Positions 31,859-40,880 of a DNA stretch of 61,119 nt are shown in pieces. The stretch comes from Pseudomonas pudica (GTDB lineage Bacteria; Pseudomonadota; Gammaproteobacteria; Pseudomonadales; Pseudomonadaceae): contig NZ_JADLJS010000032.1 in NCBI RefSeq assembly GCF_015680405.1, positions 1 to 61,119 on the forward strand, in the 5' to 3' direction. The translations under genes and the position numbers were made by a program. Position 1 is the first letter of the stretch; every line of letters starts with the position of its first letter. Below the pieces are notes generated by a model. The model saw only the letters and a program-made list of their open reading frames with translations, searched no databases and was not told the DNA's origin.

Positions 31859-32554
31859 TCAGCGCCAGCGTGCGAGGATGTCGGGCAACTGCGACAGGCG
31901 CTGTATCTCGGCATCCGGCGCCTGCTCGCCTACCCAAGGCTTGCCCTGCGGGTTGAACCACACCGCGCGCAGCCCGGCACGCTGGGCGCCGGCGATGTCA
32001 TCGCCCGGGTGGTCACCGATGTGCACCGCCGCGCTGGCGACCACGCCACCGCGGCGCAGGGCTTCGAGGAACGGCGCCGGGTCCGGCTTGCCAATGCCGA
32101 GGTCCTCGGCACACAGGGCAAAGCGGAAATAGTCCGCCAGCCCCAGCCGGCTCACGTCCGCATTGCCGTTGGTGACCACGCCCAAGGTGTAGCTATGGCG
32201 AAGGATCTCCAGCACCGGCTGCACCTCCGGGAAAATCTCTACCTGGTGGCGGGCATGCAGGAATACTTCGAAACCTTCATTGGCCAGCTCCTGCGCATGC
32301 TTTTCGCTGTAGCCGACTTCTTCAAGGGCATGGAACAGCACGCGTCGGCGCAGGGCGCTGATGCGGTGCTTCAGGCCGGGTTCGGCTTGCACCAGGCGCT
32401 CGCGGATGGCGAACAGGTGCTCCACCGGCACGCCGCCAAGGATTGGGGCGTTGGCTTCGAGCCAGTCGCGCAACACGACTTCCGCGCTGGCAATCACCGG
32501 CGCGGTATCCCACAGGGTGTCGTCGAGGTCGAAGGTGATCAGCTTGATGCTCAT
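31859..32554 (-). CDS. HAD-superfamily hydrolase, YigB type
   Basis: A 231-residue HAD phosphatase. Motif I is LITFDLDDTLWDTAPVI (nucleophile Asp9, acid Asp11), motif II VVTNG near residue 137, and motif III/IV GIGKPDPAPF and HIGDHPGDDIAGA. The order and length fit E. coli YigB, an FMN/sugar-phosphate phosphatase that also lies downstream of xerC. Its start overlaps the xerC stop by four bases (ATGA), so it is translated as part of that operon. Confidence 0.9.
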   Translation of the reverse strand: MSIKLITFDLDDTLWDTAPVIASAEVVLRDWLEANAPILGGVPVEHLFAIRERLVQAEPGLKHRISALRRRVLFHALEEVGYSEKHAQELANEGFEVFLHARHQVEIFPEVQPVLEILRHSYTLGVVTNGNADVSRLGLADYFRFALCAEDLGIGKPDPAPFLEALRRGGVVASAAVHIGDHPGDDIAGAQRAGLRAVWFNPQGKPWVGEQAPDAEIQRLSQLPDILARWR

Positions 32555-33450
32555 GAGTCTGTGCCTTTGCTGCGTTTGGCCCGAGGGTGGGCGCTGTCGT
32601 ACACCGCGGCCAGATGCTGGAAGTCCAGGTGGGTATAGATCTGCGTGGTGCCGATGTCGGCGTGGCCGAGCATCTCCTGCACCGCGCGCAGGTCCTGGGA
32701 CGACTCCAGCACGTGGCTGGCGAAGGAGTGGCGAAGCATGTGTGGGTGCAGGTGCTGGCCCAGCTCGCGCTCACCAGCCGCCTTCACCCGTTGCTGGACG
32801 GCGCGTGGGCTGATGCGGTTGCCCTGACGGGTGATGAACACTGCACGGTCGCGTGGGTTGCCGATGCCGCGCAGGCGGTACCAGGCCTGCAAGGCTTCGC
32901 GGGCCTTGCGGCCGACCGGCAGCACGCGGGCCTTGCCGCCCTTGCCCAGCACCTGCACCAGGCCGGCGGCGAGGTCGAGGTGATCGAGGTCGAGGTTGGT
33001 CAGTTCGGACAGGCGCAGGCCCGACGAATAGAACAGTTCAAGGATGGCCTGGTCGCGACGGGCGATGAAGTCATCGTCGACACCGCCATCGAGCAGTTGC
33101 AGGGCGCGGTCGGTGTCCAGCACCTTGGGCAGCCGGCGTTCGCCCTTGGGCGCGCTCAGGCCGCTGGCCGGGTCGTGCTGGCACAGGCCTTCACGGTTGA
33201 GATAGCGGTACAGGCCACGCACCGCCGACAGCAGCCGGGCCAGGCTGCGCGAGGACTGGCCGTGATGGTGCTGGCGGGCGATCAGCTGGCGCAGCTGCTG
33301 AATTTGCAGCGCCTGCCAACCGGCAATGCCGTGCTCCTTGCAGTATGCAACCACCTTGTCCAGGTCGCGACGGTAGCCCAGCAGGGTGTGCTCGGACACC
33401 TGGCGCTCGTTGCGCAGGTGTGCGCAATAAGCCTCCAGCTGGTGTTCCAT
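32551..33450 (-). CDS. xerC: Site-specific tyrosine recombinase XerC
   Basis: 299 residues. It has the N-terminal SAM-like core-binding domain (LRNERQVSEHTLLGYRRDL). The catalytic domain shows Arg in LFYSSGLRLSELTNLD, Lys near GKGGKARVLPVG, HxxR in HPHMLRHSFASHVLE, His in LGHADIGTTQIYTHLD and the nucleophile Tyr in the same segment. With XerD it resolves chromosome dimers at dif. It overlaps DUF484 upstream by one base and the HAD gene downstream by four, in the conserved dapF-DUF484-xerC-HAD operon. Confidence 0.95.
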   Translation of the reverse strand: MEHQLEAYCAHLRNERQVSEHTLLGYRRDLDKVVAYCKEHGIAGWQALQIQQLRQLIARQHHHGQSSRSLARLLSAVRGLYRYLNREGLCQHDPASGLSAPKGERRLPKVLDTDRALQLLDGGVDDDFIARRDQAILELFYSSGLRLSELTNLDLDHLDLAAGLVQVLGKGGKARVLPVGRKAREALQAWYRLRGIGNPRDRAVFITRQGNRISPRAVQQRVKAAGERELGQHLHPHMLRHSFASHVLESSQDLRAVQEMLGHADIGTTQIYTHLDFQHLAAVYDSAHPRAKRSKGTDS

Positions 33451-34160
33451 CAGCGTACCGGGCGCAGGGTCTGGGTAACGCGTGGGACAACGCGGCCAAG
33501 TACCTCGGCAATGTAGCCAAGGAACAGGGTACCGACGCTGCTCTTGTAGTGTTGCGGGTCGCGGCTGCCGATCGCCAGCACCCCGTGCAGGCCCTGGTAT
33601 TCCAGGGCAGCCACGGCGCTGGAGCCTACCTCCCGGCGCTGTTCTTCACCGAACAGGAAGGCCAGCTCGTGCTCGCGCAAGTTGCCGCTGACCGTCTTGC
33701 CGCCGCCCAGCAGGGCCCCGATGGCCTGCTGCGCTTCGGCGTTGCTCACCCAGCGCCCGACCGGCGCGACATTTTCGCCGAACAGGATCAGGCTGACGAA
33801 GGGCACCTGGAATTCCTGGCGCAGGCTGTCTTCGACTGCCATCACCACTTCTTCCAGGCTGCCGGCGTCGAGCAGGTCGAGGATCAGCCGGCGGGTCTTG
33901 TCGAACAGCCGGTCGTTGTCGCGGGCCACGTCCATCAGTTGCGACAGGCGGTGGCGCATCTCGATGTTGCGGTCGCGCAGCAGCTTGAGCTGGCGCTCCA
34001 CCAGCGACACGCTGTCGCCCCGCTGGTGCGGGATGCGCTGTTCGATCAGCAGCTCGTCGTGTTCGGCGAAGAAGGTGGGGTGGGCGCGCAGGTAGGCGAC
34101 CACCGCTTCGGCATCGAGCTCGGCGGACTGCTTGGGTACAACCTGGGGCTGATCGGTCAT
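33450..34160 (-). CDS. DUF484 family GAF-like protein
   Basis: 236 residues. An N-terminal helical part (AVVAYLRAHPTFFAEHDELL) holds a coiled coil (SLVERQLKLLRDRNIEMRHRL). A GAF-like domain follows to the C-terminus (LLGGGKTVSGNLREHELAFLF; LHGVLAIGSRDPQHY). DUF484 always sits between dapF and xerC in gamma-proteobacteria; its biochemical role is unknown. It overlaps xerC by one base. Confidence 0.9.
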   Translation of the reverse strand: MTDQPQVVPKQSAELDAEAVVAYLRAHPTFFAEHDELLIEQRIPHQRGDSVSLVERQLKLLRDRNIEMRHRLSQLMDVARDNDRLFDKTRRLILDLLDAGSLEEVVMAVEDSLRQEFQVPFVSLILFGENVAPVGRWVSNAEAQQAIGALLGGGKTVSGNLREHELAFLFGEEQRREVGSSAVAALEYQGLHGVLAIGSRDPQHYKSSVGTLFLGYIAEVLGRVVPRVTQTLRPVR

Positions 34161-34173
34161 GGCGGTTACTCGC

Positions 34174-35004
34174 TTAGAGACGAACCTGTCCTTCGTAGAC
34201 GCGTACGGCCGGGCCGGTCATCAGCACGGGCTTGCCGGGGCCGGACCATTCGATGTGCAGGCGGCCTCCAGGCAGGTCGAGGGACACTGGGGAGTCCATC
34301 CAGCCCTGGCTGATCGCCGCCACGGCGGCGGCGCAGGCACCGGTGCCGCAGGCCTGGGTTTCGCCCGCACCACGCTCCCATACACGCAGGTTGGCGCGGT
34401 GGCGGTCGATGACCTGGAGGAAGCCGGCATTTACCCGCTGCGGGAAGCGTGGGTGGTTCTCGATCTTCGGGCCCAGCTGGTGCACAGGGGCGGTACGCAC
34501 GTCGTCGACACGCAGTACGGCATGCGGGTTACCCATGGACAGGGCGGCAATCGAATGCACCTGGCCGTCGACTTCCAGTGGGTAGCTCAGCGCCTGCTCG
34601 TCGGCGACGAAGGGGATTTCGGGAGGGTTGAAGCGCGGCGGGCCCATGTCGACACTGACCTGGCCGTCGTTCTGCACGTCCAGTTCGATGATGCCGCTCT
34701 TGGTTTCCACGCGGATGCGCTTTTTTGCGGTCAGGCGCTTGTCCAGCACGAAGCGGGCGAAGCAGCGCGCACCGTTGCCGCACTGCTCGACCTCGGAACC
34801 GTCGGCATTGAAGATGCGGTAGCGGAAATCCACTTCCGGGTTGTTCGGCGCCTCGACGATCAGCAACTGGTCGAAGCCGATGCCGGTGTGGCGGTCACCC
34901 CATTGCTTGGCGTGCTTGGGCTGAATGTGCGCGTGCTGGCTGACCAGGTCGAGGACCATGAAGTCGTTGCCCAGCCCATGCATCTTGGTAAAACGCAGCA
35001 GCAT
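34174..35004 (-). CDS. dapF: Diaminopimelate epimerase
   Basis: 276 residues. The N-terminus MLLRFTKMHGLGNDFMVLD is canonical. Active-site cysteines are in CGNGARCFARF (first half) and GETQACGTGACAA (second half), the two-Cys racemase pair. It converts LL- to meso-diaminopimelate for lysine and peptidoglycan. The ATG at 35004 is four bases after the lysA stop, so translation is probably coupled to lysA. Confidence 0.96.
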   Translation of the reverse strand: MLLRFTKMHGLGNDFMVLDLVSQHAHIQPKHAKQWGDRHTGIGFDQLLIVEAPNNPEVDFRYRIFNADGSEVEQCGNGARCFARFVLDKRLTAKKRIRVETKSGIIELDVQNDGQVSVDMGPPRFNPPEIPFVADEQALSYPLEVDGQVHSIAALSMGNPHAVLRVDDVRTAPVHQLGPKIENHPRFPQRVNAGFLQVIDRHRANLRVWERGAGETQACGTGACAAAVAAISQGWMDSPVSLDLPGGRLHIEWSGPGKPVLMTGPAVRVYEGQVRL

Positions 35005-35008
35005 GGGC

Positions 35009-36256
35009 TTACTCCGGCAGCAGGCTTTCGCCAGCGTACAATTCGGCGATGGTCTCGCGGCGGCGTACTTCGAAGGCCTGGTCGCCGTCGACCAGGATTT
35101 CAGCGCAACGGCCACGGGTGTTGTAGTTGGAGCTCATGACAAAACCATAGGCGCCCGCGGACTGTACGGCCAGCAGGTCACCTTCTGCCAGGTTCAGCAC
35201 GCGGTCCTTGCCGAGGAAGTCGCCAGTCTCGCAGATCGGGCCGACCAGGTCGTAGGCACGGCCTTCGCCTGTGCGTGGCTTGACCGGGCTGACGCCCATC
35301 CAGGCCTGGTACAGGGCCGGGCGGATCAGGTCGTTCATCGCCGCATCGATGATGGCGAAGTCCTTGTGCTCGGTGTGCTTGAGGTATTCCACGCGGGTAA
35401 GCAGGACGCCGGCGTTGGCCACGATGTAGCGGCCCGGCTCGAACACCAGGGCGAGGTCGCGGTCGCCGACGCGCTCGCGGATGGCCTTGATGTACTCGGC
35501 CACCAGCGGTGGCTCCTCATCGCGGTAACGCACGCCGACACCGCCACCCAGGTCCAGGTGGCGCAGGTGGATGCCACACTCGGCCAGGCGGTCGACCAAC
35601 ACCAGCAGGCGGTCGAGGGCATCGAGGAAAGGCTCGACGGTGGTCAGTTGCGAACCGATGTGGCAGTCGACACCGACCACTTCCAGGTTCGGCAGCTGCG
35701 CGGCGCGCACGTAGATGGCCTCGGCATCGGCGATGGCGATGCCGAACTTGTTCTCTTTCAGGCCGGTGGAGATGTACGGGTGGGTGCCAGCGTCGACATC
35801 TGGGTTGACCCGCAGCGAGACCGGGGCAACCTTGCCCATCTCGGCGGCCACCACTTGCAGGCGCTCCAGTTCGTCGGTGGATTCGACGTTGAAGCAGTGC
35901 ACACCGACTTCCAGGGCACGGCGCATGTCGTCGCGGGTCTTGCCGACGCCGGAGAACACCACGCGGTCGGCACGGCCGCCTGCGGCCAGCACGCGCTCCA
36001 GCTCACCGCCAGAGACGATGTCGAAGCCTGAGCCCAGGCGCGCCAGCACGTTCAGCACGCCGAGGTTGGAGTTGGCCTTGACCGCGAAGCACACCAGGTG
36101 CTCGGTGCCTTGCAGGGCGTCGGCGTAGCTACGGTACTGGGCCTCGATGTGGGCGCGCGAGTACACGTAGGTCGGGGTGCCGTAGCGTTCGGCGATGGCC
36201 GCCAGGCCCACGCCTTCCGCGAACAGCTCGCCGTCGCGGTAGTTGAAAGCGTTCAT
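35009..36256 (-). CDS. lysA: Diaminopimelate decarboxylase
   Basis: 415 residues. A PLP-dependent fold-III decarboxylase. PLP-Lys lies in VCFAVKANSNLGVL near residue 60, the glycine-rich phosphate-binding segment in LDLGGGVGVRY, and the active-site Cys in GPICETGDFLGKDR. It makes lysine from meso-diaminopimelate, the step after DapF, and is the next gene in the operon. LptM precedes it by nine bases. Confidence 0.97.
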   Translation of the reverse strand: MNAFNYRDGELFAEGVGLAAIAERYGTPTYVYSRAHIEAQYRSYADALQGTEHLVCFAVKANSNLGVLNVLARLGSGFDIVSGGELERVLAAGGRADRVVFSGVGKTRDDMRRALEVGVHCFNVESTDELERLQVVAAEMGKVAPVSLRVNPDVDAGTHPYISTGLKENKFGIAIADAEAIYVRAAQLPNLEVVGVDCHIGSQLTTVEPFLDALDRLLVLVDRLAECGIHLRHLDLGGGVGVRYRDEEPPLVAEYIKAIRERVGDRDLALVFEPGRYIVANAGVLLTRVEYLKHTEHKDFAIIDAAMNDLIRPALYQAWMGVSPVKPRTGEGRAYDLVGPICETGDFLGKDRVLNLAEGDLLAVQSAGAYGFVMSSNYNTRGRCAEILVDGDQAFEVRRRETIAELYAGESLLPE

Positions 36257-36265
36257 CTGGTTTCC

Positions 36266-36478
36266 TTACTGCGCTGGCGACTGCTCGGGCTCGAGCTCGG
36301 GCTCTGGCTGCTGCTCTTGTACCGGGGCCGGCTTGGCTTTTGGCTGGTGCTGGTGCGACTTGTGCGCTTTGCCGTTATCGCCGTCTTCTGGCAGATACAG
36401 CGGGCCTTTCTGGCCGCAGGCCGAAACGAGGCAGGCAACAGCGACCAGCGCCGCGAGGGAGGAAATCAGGCGCTTCAT
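36266..36478 (-). CDS. lptM: Small lipoprotein LptM (YifL/LppL)
   Basis: 70 residues. A signal peptide with lipobox LVSAC (Cys21 lipidated) precedes the conserved mature start CGQKGPLYLPED. A low-complexity tail of Pro, Gln, Lys and Glu completes the protein. That N-terminus is the signature of YifL/LptM, which in E. coli assists oxidative folding of the LptD translocon. Its position before lysA is conserved in Pseudomonas (lppL). Confidence 0.92.
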   Translation of the reverse strand: MKRLISSLAALVAVACLVSACGQKGPLYLPEDGDNGKAHKSHQHQPKAKPAPVQEQQPEPELEPEQSPAQ

Positions 36479-36599
36479 GGGTGAAATCCTTAGAAATATG
36501 CAGTATTGCGCCCGAGTATACCGAGCGACCGGCGGCTTGCCTATGCAAGGGCCGGCCCGCCTGGCGGGCTATTCTTACCGCCTGCAAGGGCCCTTTCGC

Positions 36600-36712
36600 A
36601 GTACCTGTGGGAGCGGGGGAGGGCCCGGCCACCCCCCCCACCCCGGGCCCCACCCCCCGCGCGCCTTGATCCGGGGCCAGCCCCGCTCCCACAGGTACTG
36701 CGCTGGCTTTGA
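36600..36712. repeat. REP pair with an aberrant poly-C interior
   Basis: Outer arms of 19 bases (36600-36618 AGTACCTGTGGGAGCGGGG and 36681-36699) are perfect inverted repeats. Between them the left unit dissolves into a C/G-only tract (about 36619-36664) with an eight-C run, while the right unit is normal (GATCCGGGGCCAGCCCCGC). The tract resembles that at positions 1-37. Probably base-calling noise in a hairpin. The rest of the gap between lptM and cyaY (36479-36599, 36713-36814) holds only promoters for these divergent genes. Confidence 0.7.
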
Positions 36713-36814
36713 GTTCATGCCAGTGAAGGTAGCGGCTAAACCTTTGCATTCGGCGGCAAGCGCCCGTATCTTGCCGGGCTTGCCTGTAACGCAGCCAATT
36801 TCGAGGTTCCTGCA

Positions 36815-37147
36815 ATGAGTTTGAGTGAAGCGCGTTTCCATGATCTGGTCGACGCGACCCAACAGGCCCTGGAGGACCTGTTCGACGAGAGCGGCCTGGA
36901 CCTGGACATGGAGAACTCCGCCGGCGTCCTCACCGTCAAGTTCGAAGGCGGCGCCCAGTTGATCTTCAGCCGCCAGGAGCCGCTGCGCCAGCTGTGGCTG
37001 GCCGACCGCTCCGGCGGTTTCCACTTCGACTACGACGAAGACAGCGGCAAGTGGGTGTGCGAAAAGAGCGAGGAATTGCTGGGCGAAATGCTCGAGCGCA
37101 TCGTCTGGGAACGGGCCGGCGAGAAGCTGGACTTCGACGAGATCTGA
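36815..37147 (+). CDS. cyaY: Frataxin homologue CyaY
   Basis: 110 residues. An acidic first helix (LVDATQQALEDLFDESGLDLDME) precedes the frataxin beta-sheet (GVLTVKFEGGAQLIFSRQEP; LWLADRSGGFHFDYD). CyaY binds iron on the acidic ridge and modulates IscS during iron-sulfur cluster assembly. It is followed after one base by the DUF1289 gene on the same strand. Confidence 0.95.
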   Translation: MSLSEARFHDLVDATQQALEDLFDESGLDLDMENSAGVLTVKFEGGAQLIFSRQEPLRQLWLADRSGGFHFDYDEDSGKWVCEKSEELLGEMLERIVWERAGEKLDFDEI

Positions 37148-37148
37148 C

Positions 37149-37373
37149 ATGAGCAGTACGCCGGCCCGTCCGCCCAAACCGCTCTACAGCAACGTCAGCC
37201 CCGCAGTGCCATCGCCCTGCATCAGCATTTGCCGGCTGGACGAACAGCGTGTCTGCACGGGTTGCCACCGGCATGTCGAGCACATCCGCGAATGGCGTTC
37301 GGCCGATGACGAACGGCGTCGGCAGATTTGCCGCGAGGCCCAGGTCCTGCGCGACCAGGCTAAGGCACACTGA
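37149..37373 (+). CDS. DUF1289 small cysteine protein
   Basis: A 74-residue protein with the DUF1289 signature: SPCISICRLDEQRVCTGCHR, four cysteines in a likely metal-binding arrangement, then HIREW. Function unknown. It is probably co-transcribed with cyaY (one-base gap) and may share its iron context. Confidence 0.88.
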   Translation: MSSTPARPPKPLYSNVSPAVPSPCISICRLDEQRVCTGCHRHVEHIREWRSADDERRRQICREAQVLRDQAKAH

Positions 37374-37444
37374 TCGCAGGGGCTTGAGTATTTACCCGGC
37401 TGTGGTAACGTCGGGTTCTGCGTCGGTGACGCCAAAGCCATCAC

Positions 37445-37470
37445 AAACCCCGCCCTTGGGCGGGGTTTTG
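37445..37470 (+). terminator. Terminator between the DUF1289 gene and rnk
   Basis: AAACCCCGCCC TTG GGCGGGGTTTT, a strong stem with a T tract. It lies 72 bases after the DUF1289 stop and 50 bases before rnk. It terminates the cyaY unit, or, if rnk is transcribed from the promoter-like DNA at 37384-37411 (TTGAGT ... TAACGT), sits in the rnk leader as an attenuator. Confidence 0.85.
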
Positions 37471-37519
37471 CTTTATCTGCATGATGAAAATCGCCTGTTC
37501 AAAGGAGTCTGACTGGATC

Positions 37520-37930
37520 ATGAGTACCAAGCCTTCCCTCATCCTCACCCGATTGGACGTACAACGTCTGGAGCGTCTGATCGACAGCCTCGACGAGAGT
37601 ACGCCGGGTGTGCTCGCCCTGCAGGACGAGCTTGACCGCGCCGAGCAGGTGGTCGGTCACGAGGAAGTTCCGGCTGGCGTGGTGACCATGAACTCGCGCG
37701 TGCACTGCCGTGAAGAAGCCAGCGGCAAGGACTACCACCTGACCCTGGTGTATCCGAAGGATGCCGGGCAGGAAGGCAACGTCTCGATCCTGGCGCCGAT
37801 TGGTTGCGCCTTGCTGGGGTTGTCGGTGGGCGAGCAGATCGACTGGCCGGCCCCGGGGGGCAAGACCCTCAAGCTGAAGCTGCTGGAAGTGGAATATCAA
37901 CCGGAAGCGGCGGGCGATTTCGATCTGTAA
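37520..37930 (+). CDS. rnk: Nucleoside diphosphate kinase regulator Rnk
   Basis: 136 residues. An N-terminal coiled coil (LTRLDVQRLERLIDSLDE) precedes a GreA/FKBP-like C-terminal domain (YHLTLVYPKDAG; ILAPIGCALLGLSVGEQIDW). Rnk binds RNA polymerase and was first found to raise Ndk and to substitute for algR2 in P. aeruginosa. AAAGGAG lies 12 bases before the ATG at 37520; an in-frame ATG 39 bases earlier lacks a ribosome-binding site. Confidence 0.92.
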   Translation: MSTKPSLILTRLDVQRLERLIDSLDESTPGVLALQDELDRAEQVVGHEEVPAGVVTMNSRVHCREEASGKDYHLTLVYPKDAGQEGNVSILAPIGCALLGLSVGEQIDWPAPGGKTLKLKLLEVEYQPEAAGDFDL

Positions 37931-37956
37931 GGGCCAGGGGCCGCTTTGCGGCCCAT

Positions 37957-38023
37957 TCGCAGCACAAGGCTGCTCCTACAAGAGAGCTCATTTCAACCTG
38001 TAGGAGCAGCCTTGTGCTGCGAA
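37957..38023. repeat. Inverted repeat of a second REP family
   Basis: Arms TTCGCAGCACAAGGCTGCTC and GAGCAGCCTTGTGCTGCGAA, extended to 26 bases with one mismatch. This sequence class differs from the main REP type. It lies between convergent rnk and cyaA. Confidence 0.85.
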
Positions 38024-38024
38024 T

Positions 38025-40880
38025 TCAGGATCCCACCGCCAAGACTTGCTCCAACCCCTCGTTCAAGGCCTGCTCCAGCTCCCGCTTGTAGCGCAGGTAC
38101 AGCTGCGTCGACCCCAGCTGGTCATCCAGCAACTCGGACAAATCCAGGTCAGTGATGTAGCAGCGGTACTGCCCTGAGCCACGTCGCTGCCCGATGATCT
38201 GCCGGGCCACCACCGCATACAGCTGTTCACCATGCTCCAGTTCGGAAAACTCCTGCTGGTCGCAATACAGCGTCACGTGCGCCGCGCCCGCCACCCCGGC
38301 CTGGATGATCGCCTGCACTTCATAGTAGGGCTGGTCGCTACCCTCGACGGGAGCCTGGCGCGGCTCGATGCTGCGCGCCTTGCCTGGCCCGGAGGGCAAC
38401 AGTTGCGCGTAGTGGATGTCCAGTGAGGCCGCTCGCTGGGTGTCCAGCGGCAGCCGGGCATCACGGCGCATCACCACCGAGCGCAGAAAGCGCTGCAGCG
38501 GCAACAGCAGGTGGGCTTCATCGTGCAGCGGCAGGCGTTGCTGCCACAGGGCGTTGTATTCATCCAGCACGTAAAGCTCGGCCCAGCCCCCCTGCAGGCG
38601 GTAGAACACCTGGATGCAGGCCGGCCGGCCCTGCTCCAGCACCAGGTGCAGGTCGTGGTCCTGCAGGGCGTTGGCATCCAGGTACAGCGGGCTGTAAGCG
38701 CTACGCTCTTCGCCCAGATGCTCCAGTAGTGCCTCGTGCTCGGCCAGGGTGGTGAGGTTGACATGCCCGGCCAGCAGCTCCAGCACATGGGTGTGCTGGG
38801 CCACCTGCAGCAGGTAGCGGTGGTTCAGGCCCTGGTCCAGCAGCAGCTGCACTGTGTCGAAGATTTCCTCAACGCGTTGGCCGATGGCCTGGGCGCGGCT
38901 CTGGCAGAAGCAGCGCACCCGCACCCTCGGTCTGTGGCCGCGCAGCACGGGGCTGTTGAGGAAGTCGCGCAGGCAGCGCACCAGCGCGTGCTCGCCGTCA
39001 TAGCGCTGGACCAGTACCTCGTTCCAGCTGTTGAGCGTGACCTGGTCCAGAGTCAGGACAAGGTTTTCGCGCACGCCTGCATAGCTCAGCGAGTCGGTAC
39101 GCTCGGTGGTCATCAGAATGTTCAGGTCGCGGTGGTGGCGCAGCGGGTCGATGGCTACGTTGACCAGCAGTAGCACCTCTTCGGCAACGCTGGGTTGCAG
39201 CAGGCGCACCTCGCTGACGGTCGGCAAGGGCAGGGGAATGCTCTGCTGCAGGCAGCCGACCAGGTTGAACAGCTCGAATTCGCTGAGGTCGCTGACGCCT
39301 GGGTGTAGCGCCAGGCGCGTGCTGCTGTCGATCACCCCGTTGCGGTGGGCCCAGGTCAGCAGTTCGAGCAGCTCGCGGCAACGCTTGAGCGGGCTGAAGT
39401 GGTCCACCTCATGGGGGCTCAGGTTGCCGGTGTATAGCTCCCAGTGGTAGCTGCCGGGCTCCCTGCGGTTAGGCGCCTGGACCAGGGTCAGGGTGTCCTC
39501 GGCCAGGTCTGGGGCGATGCCGGGGTTGATCACTTCGACCTTGCCGGCGCGGCGCTCGAAGGCCGCATAAAGGCGTCGGCCCAGCACATTCAGATCGCGC
39601 TGGTCGGCGCGGCTGCTGGCGTTCTGGGTGCGGGCGAATTCGCTGAGGAAGCGATAGCTGTGGTTCAGTTCGGCCACCAGTTCACGGCGCTCGACGGCAA
39701 CCTGCTGCACTTTCCATTGGTTGCGACTGTCCAGCAGGGCCAACTGGCGCTCGTCCCAGCCCCACTCGTCGGCCAGGCGCTGCAACAGCCGGCGCTGCCA
39801 GCCATTGGCCCGGGCCGGGTCGCTGAGTTTCTTGTTCACCTTCAGGTACAGGCTGCGCCGCACCAGCTCCAGGCGCGTGTGTTCGCCACGCTGCAGCAGG
39901 TAATGCTCGATGCGCCGGTACACCATCACGTAGGGGTCCAGCTCGTCGAGGTCGAGCTGGTTGGCGAACACTGCTTGCTTGTAGTCCAGGCTCAGGCAGC
40001 GTACGGCGGGGTGTTCGCTGGCATAGGCCTCGGTCAACAGCAGCTTGAGCAGCGACTTGTAGGGCGAGTCGATGCCTTTGAACAGTTGCCACAAGCCAGC
40101 GCCGACGAACTCGCCGGGCGGAATGTGCGCCAGGTTGCCGAGGTCGAGGGCGTCCTGGCTGCGAATGAAACGTTTGGACAGCAGTGTCTGGGTATAGGCG
40201 TGGTAATCGTGCTCCTGGTAGACCGGCACCAGCCACCACAGTGGTGTGCGCCCGGCCAGCCAGATAGTAGTGCGGTAGAACTCGTCCAGCAGCAGGTAGT
40301 GCTGGGTGGTACCGCAATCGTCGGAACCGAGCTGGCCCTCGCGTTGGCCCTGGGCGAAACCTTGCGTGTCGATCAGGAAGAAGTGTGCCTCGGCACCCAG
40401 GCTTTCCGCCCATGCCTCCAGCAACTGGCATTTGCGGCGCAGTTCACCCAGCAGCTCGTCGGCCAGGCCGGGCGCATGGCACACCCACAGGTCCATGTCG
40501 CTTTGCTCGGCTTGCGCCAGCGAGCCCAGGCTGCCCATCAGGAACAGGCCGTGGATGGGCTGTGGCGGGTTGCCATGGCGGGCCTTGTAGGTGAAGGAGC
40601 GGGCAAGGCGCTGGGCCTCGACTACCAGGTCGGCGCTTGGCTCGTAGCCCGATACGCCTGCGGGGGTGCTGCCGGAGACATAGCCCGGCAGTAACGGATG
40701 GTTCACATGAAACAGCAGCGGCAGCAGCGTCAGCACCTGTTGCTGGCGCGTCGACAGGCCCTCCAGGGCCCGCTGCAGCCGGCCCTGATTGAGCCGCAGG
40801 AAGCGCGCACGCAATGTCGCCAGGACCTTGCGGTCGATGCCTTCGTCCAGGTCGGGGCGGATTTCGTGGGGGTGGTTCAT
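38025..40880 (-). CDS. cyaA: Class I adenylate cyclase
   Basis: 951 residues. The N-terminal catalytic half shows the class I signature FLMGSLGSLAQAEQSDMDLWVCH, with GS and the Asp pair of the nucleotidyltransferase fold. The C-terminal half is the long regulatory region. It makes cAMP for Crp/Vfr signalling. Length is close to P. aeruginosa CyaA. I start at the ATG at 40880 (MNHPHEIRPDLDEG); the frame is open for 29 further codons but without a ribosome-binding site. Confidence 0.94.
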   Translation of the reverse strand: MNHPHEIRPDLDEGIDRKVLATLRARFLRLNQGRLQRALEGLSTRQQQVLTLLPLLFHVNHPLLPGYVSGSTPAGVSGYEPSADLVVEAQRLARSFTYKARHGNPPQPIHGLFLMGSLGSLAQAEQSDMDLWVCHAPGLADELLGELRRKCQLLEAWAESLGAEAHFFLIDTQGFAQGQREGQLGSDDCGTTQHYLLLDEFYRTTIWLAGRTPLWWLVPVYQEHDYHAYTQTLLSKRFIRSQDALDLGNLAHIPPGEFVGAGLWQLFKGIDSPYKSLLKLLLTEAYASEHPAVRCLSLDYKQAVFANQLDLDELDPYVMVYRRIEHYLLQRGEHTRLELVRRSLYLKVNKKLSDPARANGWQRRLLQRLADEWGWDERQLALLDSRNQWKVQQVAVERRELVAELNHSYRFLSEFARTQNASSRADQRDLNVLGRRLYAAFERRAGKVEVINPGIAPDLAEDTLTLVQAPNRREPGSYHWELYTGNLSPHEVDHFSPLKRCRELLELLTWAHRNGVIDSSTRLALHPGVSDLSEFELFNLVGCLQQSIPLPLPTVSEVRLLQPSVAEEVLLLVNVAIDPLRHHRDLNILMTTERTDSLSYAGVRENLVLTLDQVTLNSWNEVLVQRYDGEHALVRCLRDFLNSPVLRGHRPRVRVRCFCQSRAQAIGQRVEEIFDTVQLLLDQGLNHRYLLQVAQHTHVLELLAGHVNLTTLAEHEALLEHLGEERSAYSPLYLDANALQDHDLHLVLEQGRPACIQVFYRLQGGWAELYVLDEYNALWQQRLPLHDEAHLLLPLQRFLRSVVMRRDARLPLDTQRAASLDIHYAQLLPSGPGKARSIEPRQAPVEGSDQPYYEVQAIIQAGVAGAAHVTLYCDQQEFSELEHGEQLYAVVARQIIGQRRGSGQYRCYITDLDLSELLDDQLGSTQLYLRYKRELEQALNEGLEQVLAVGS

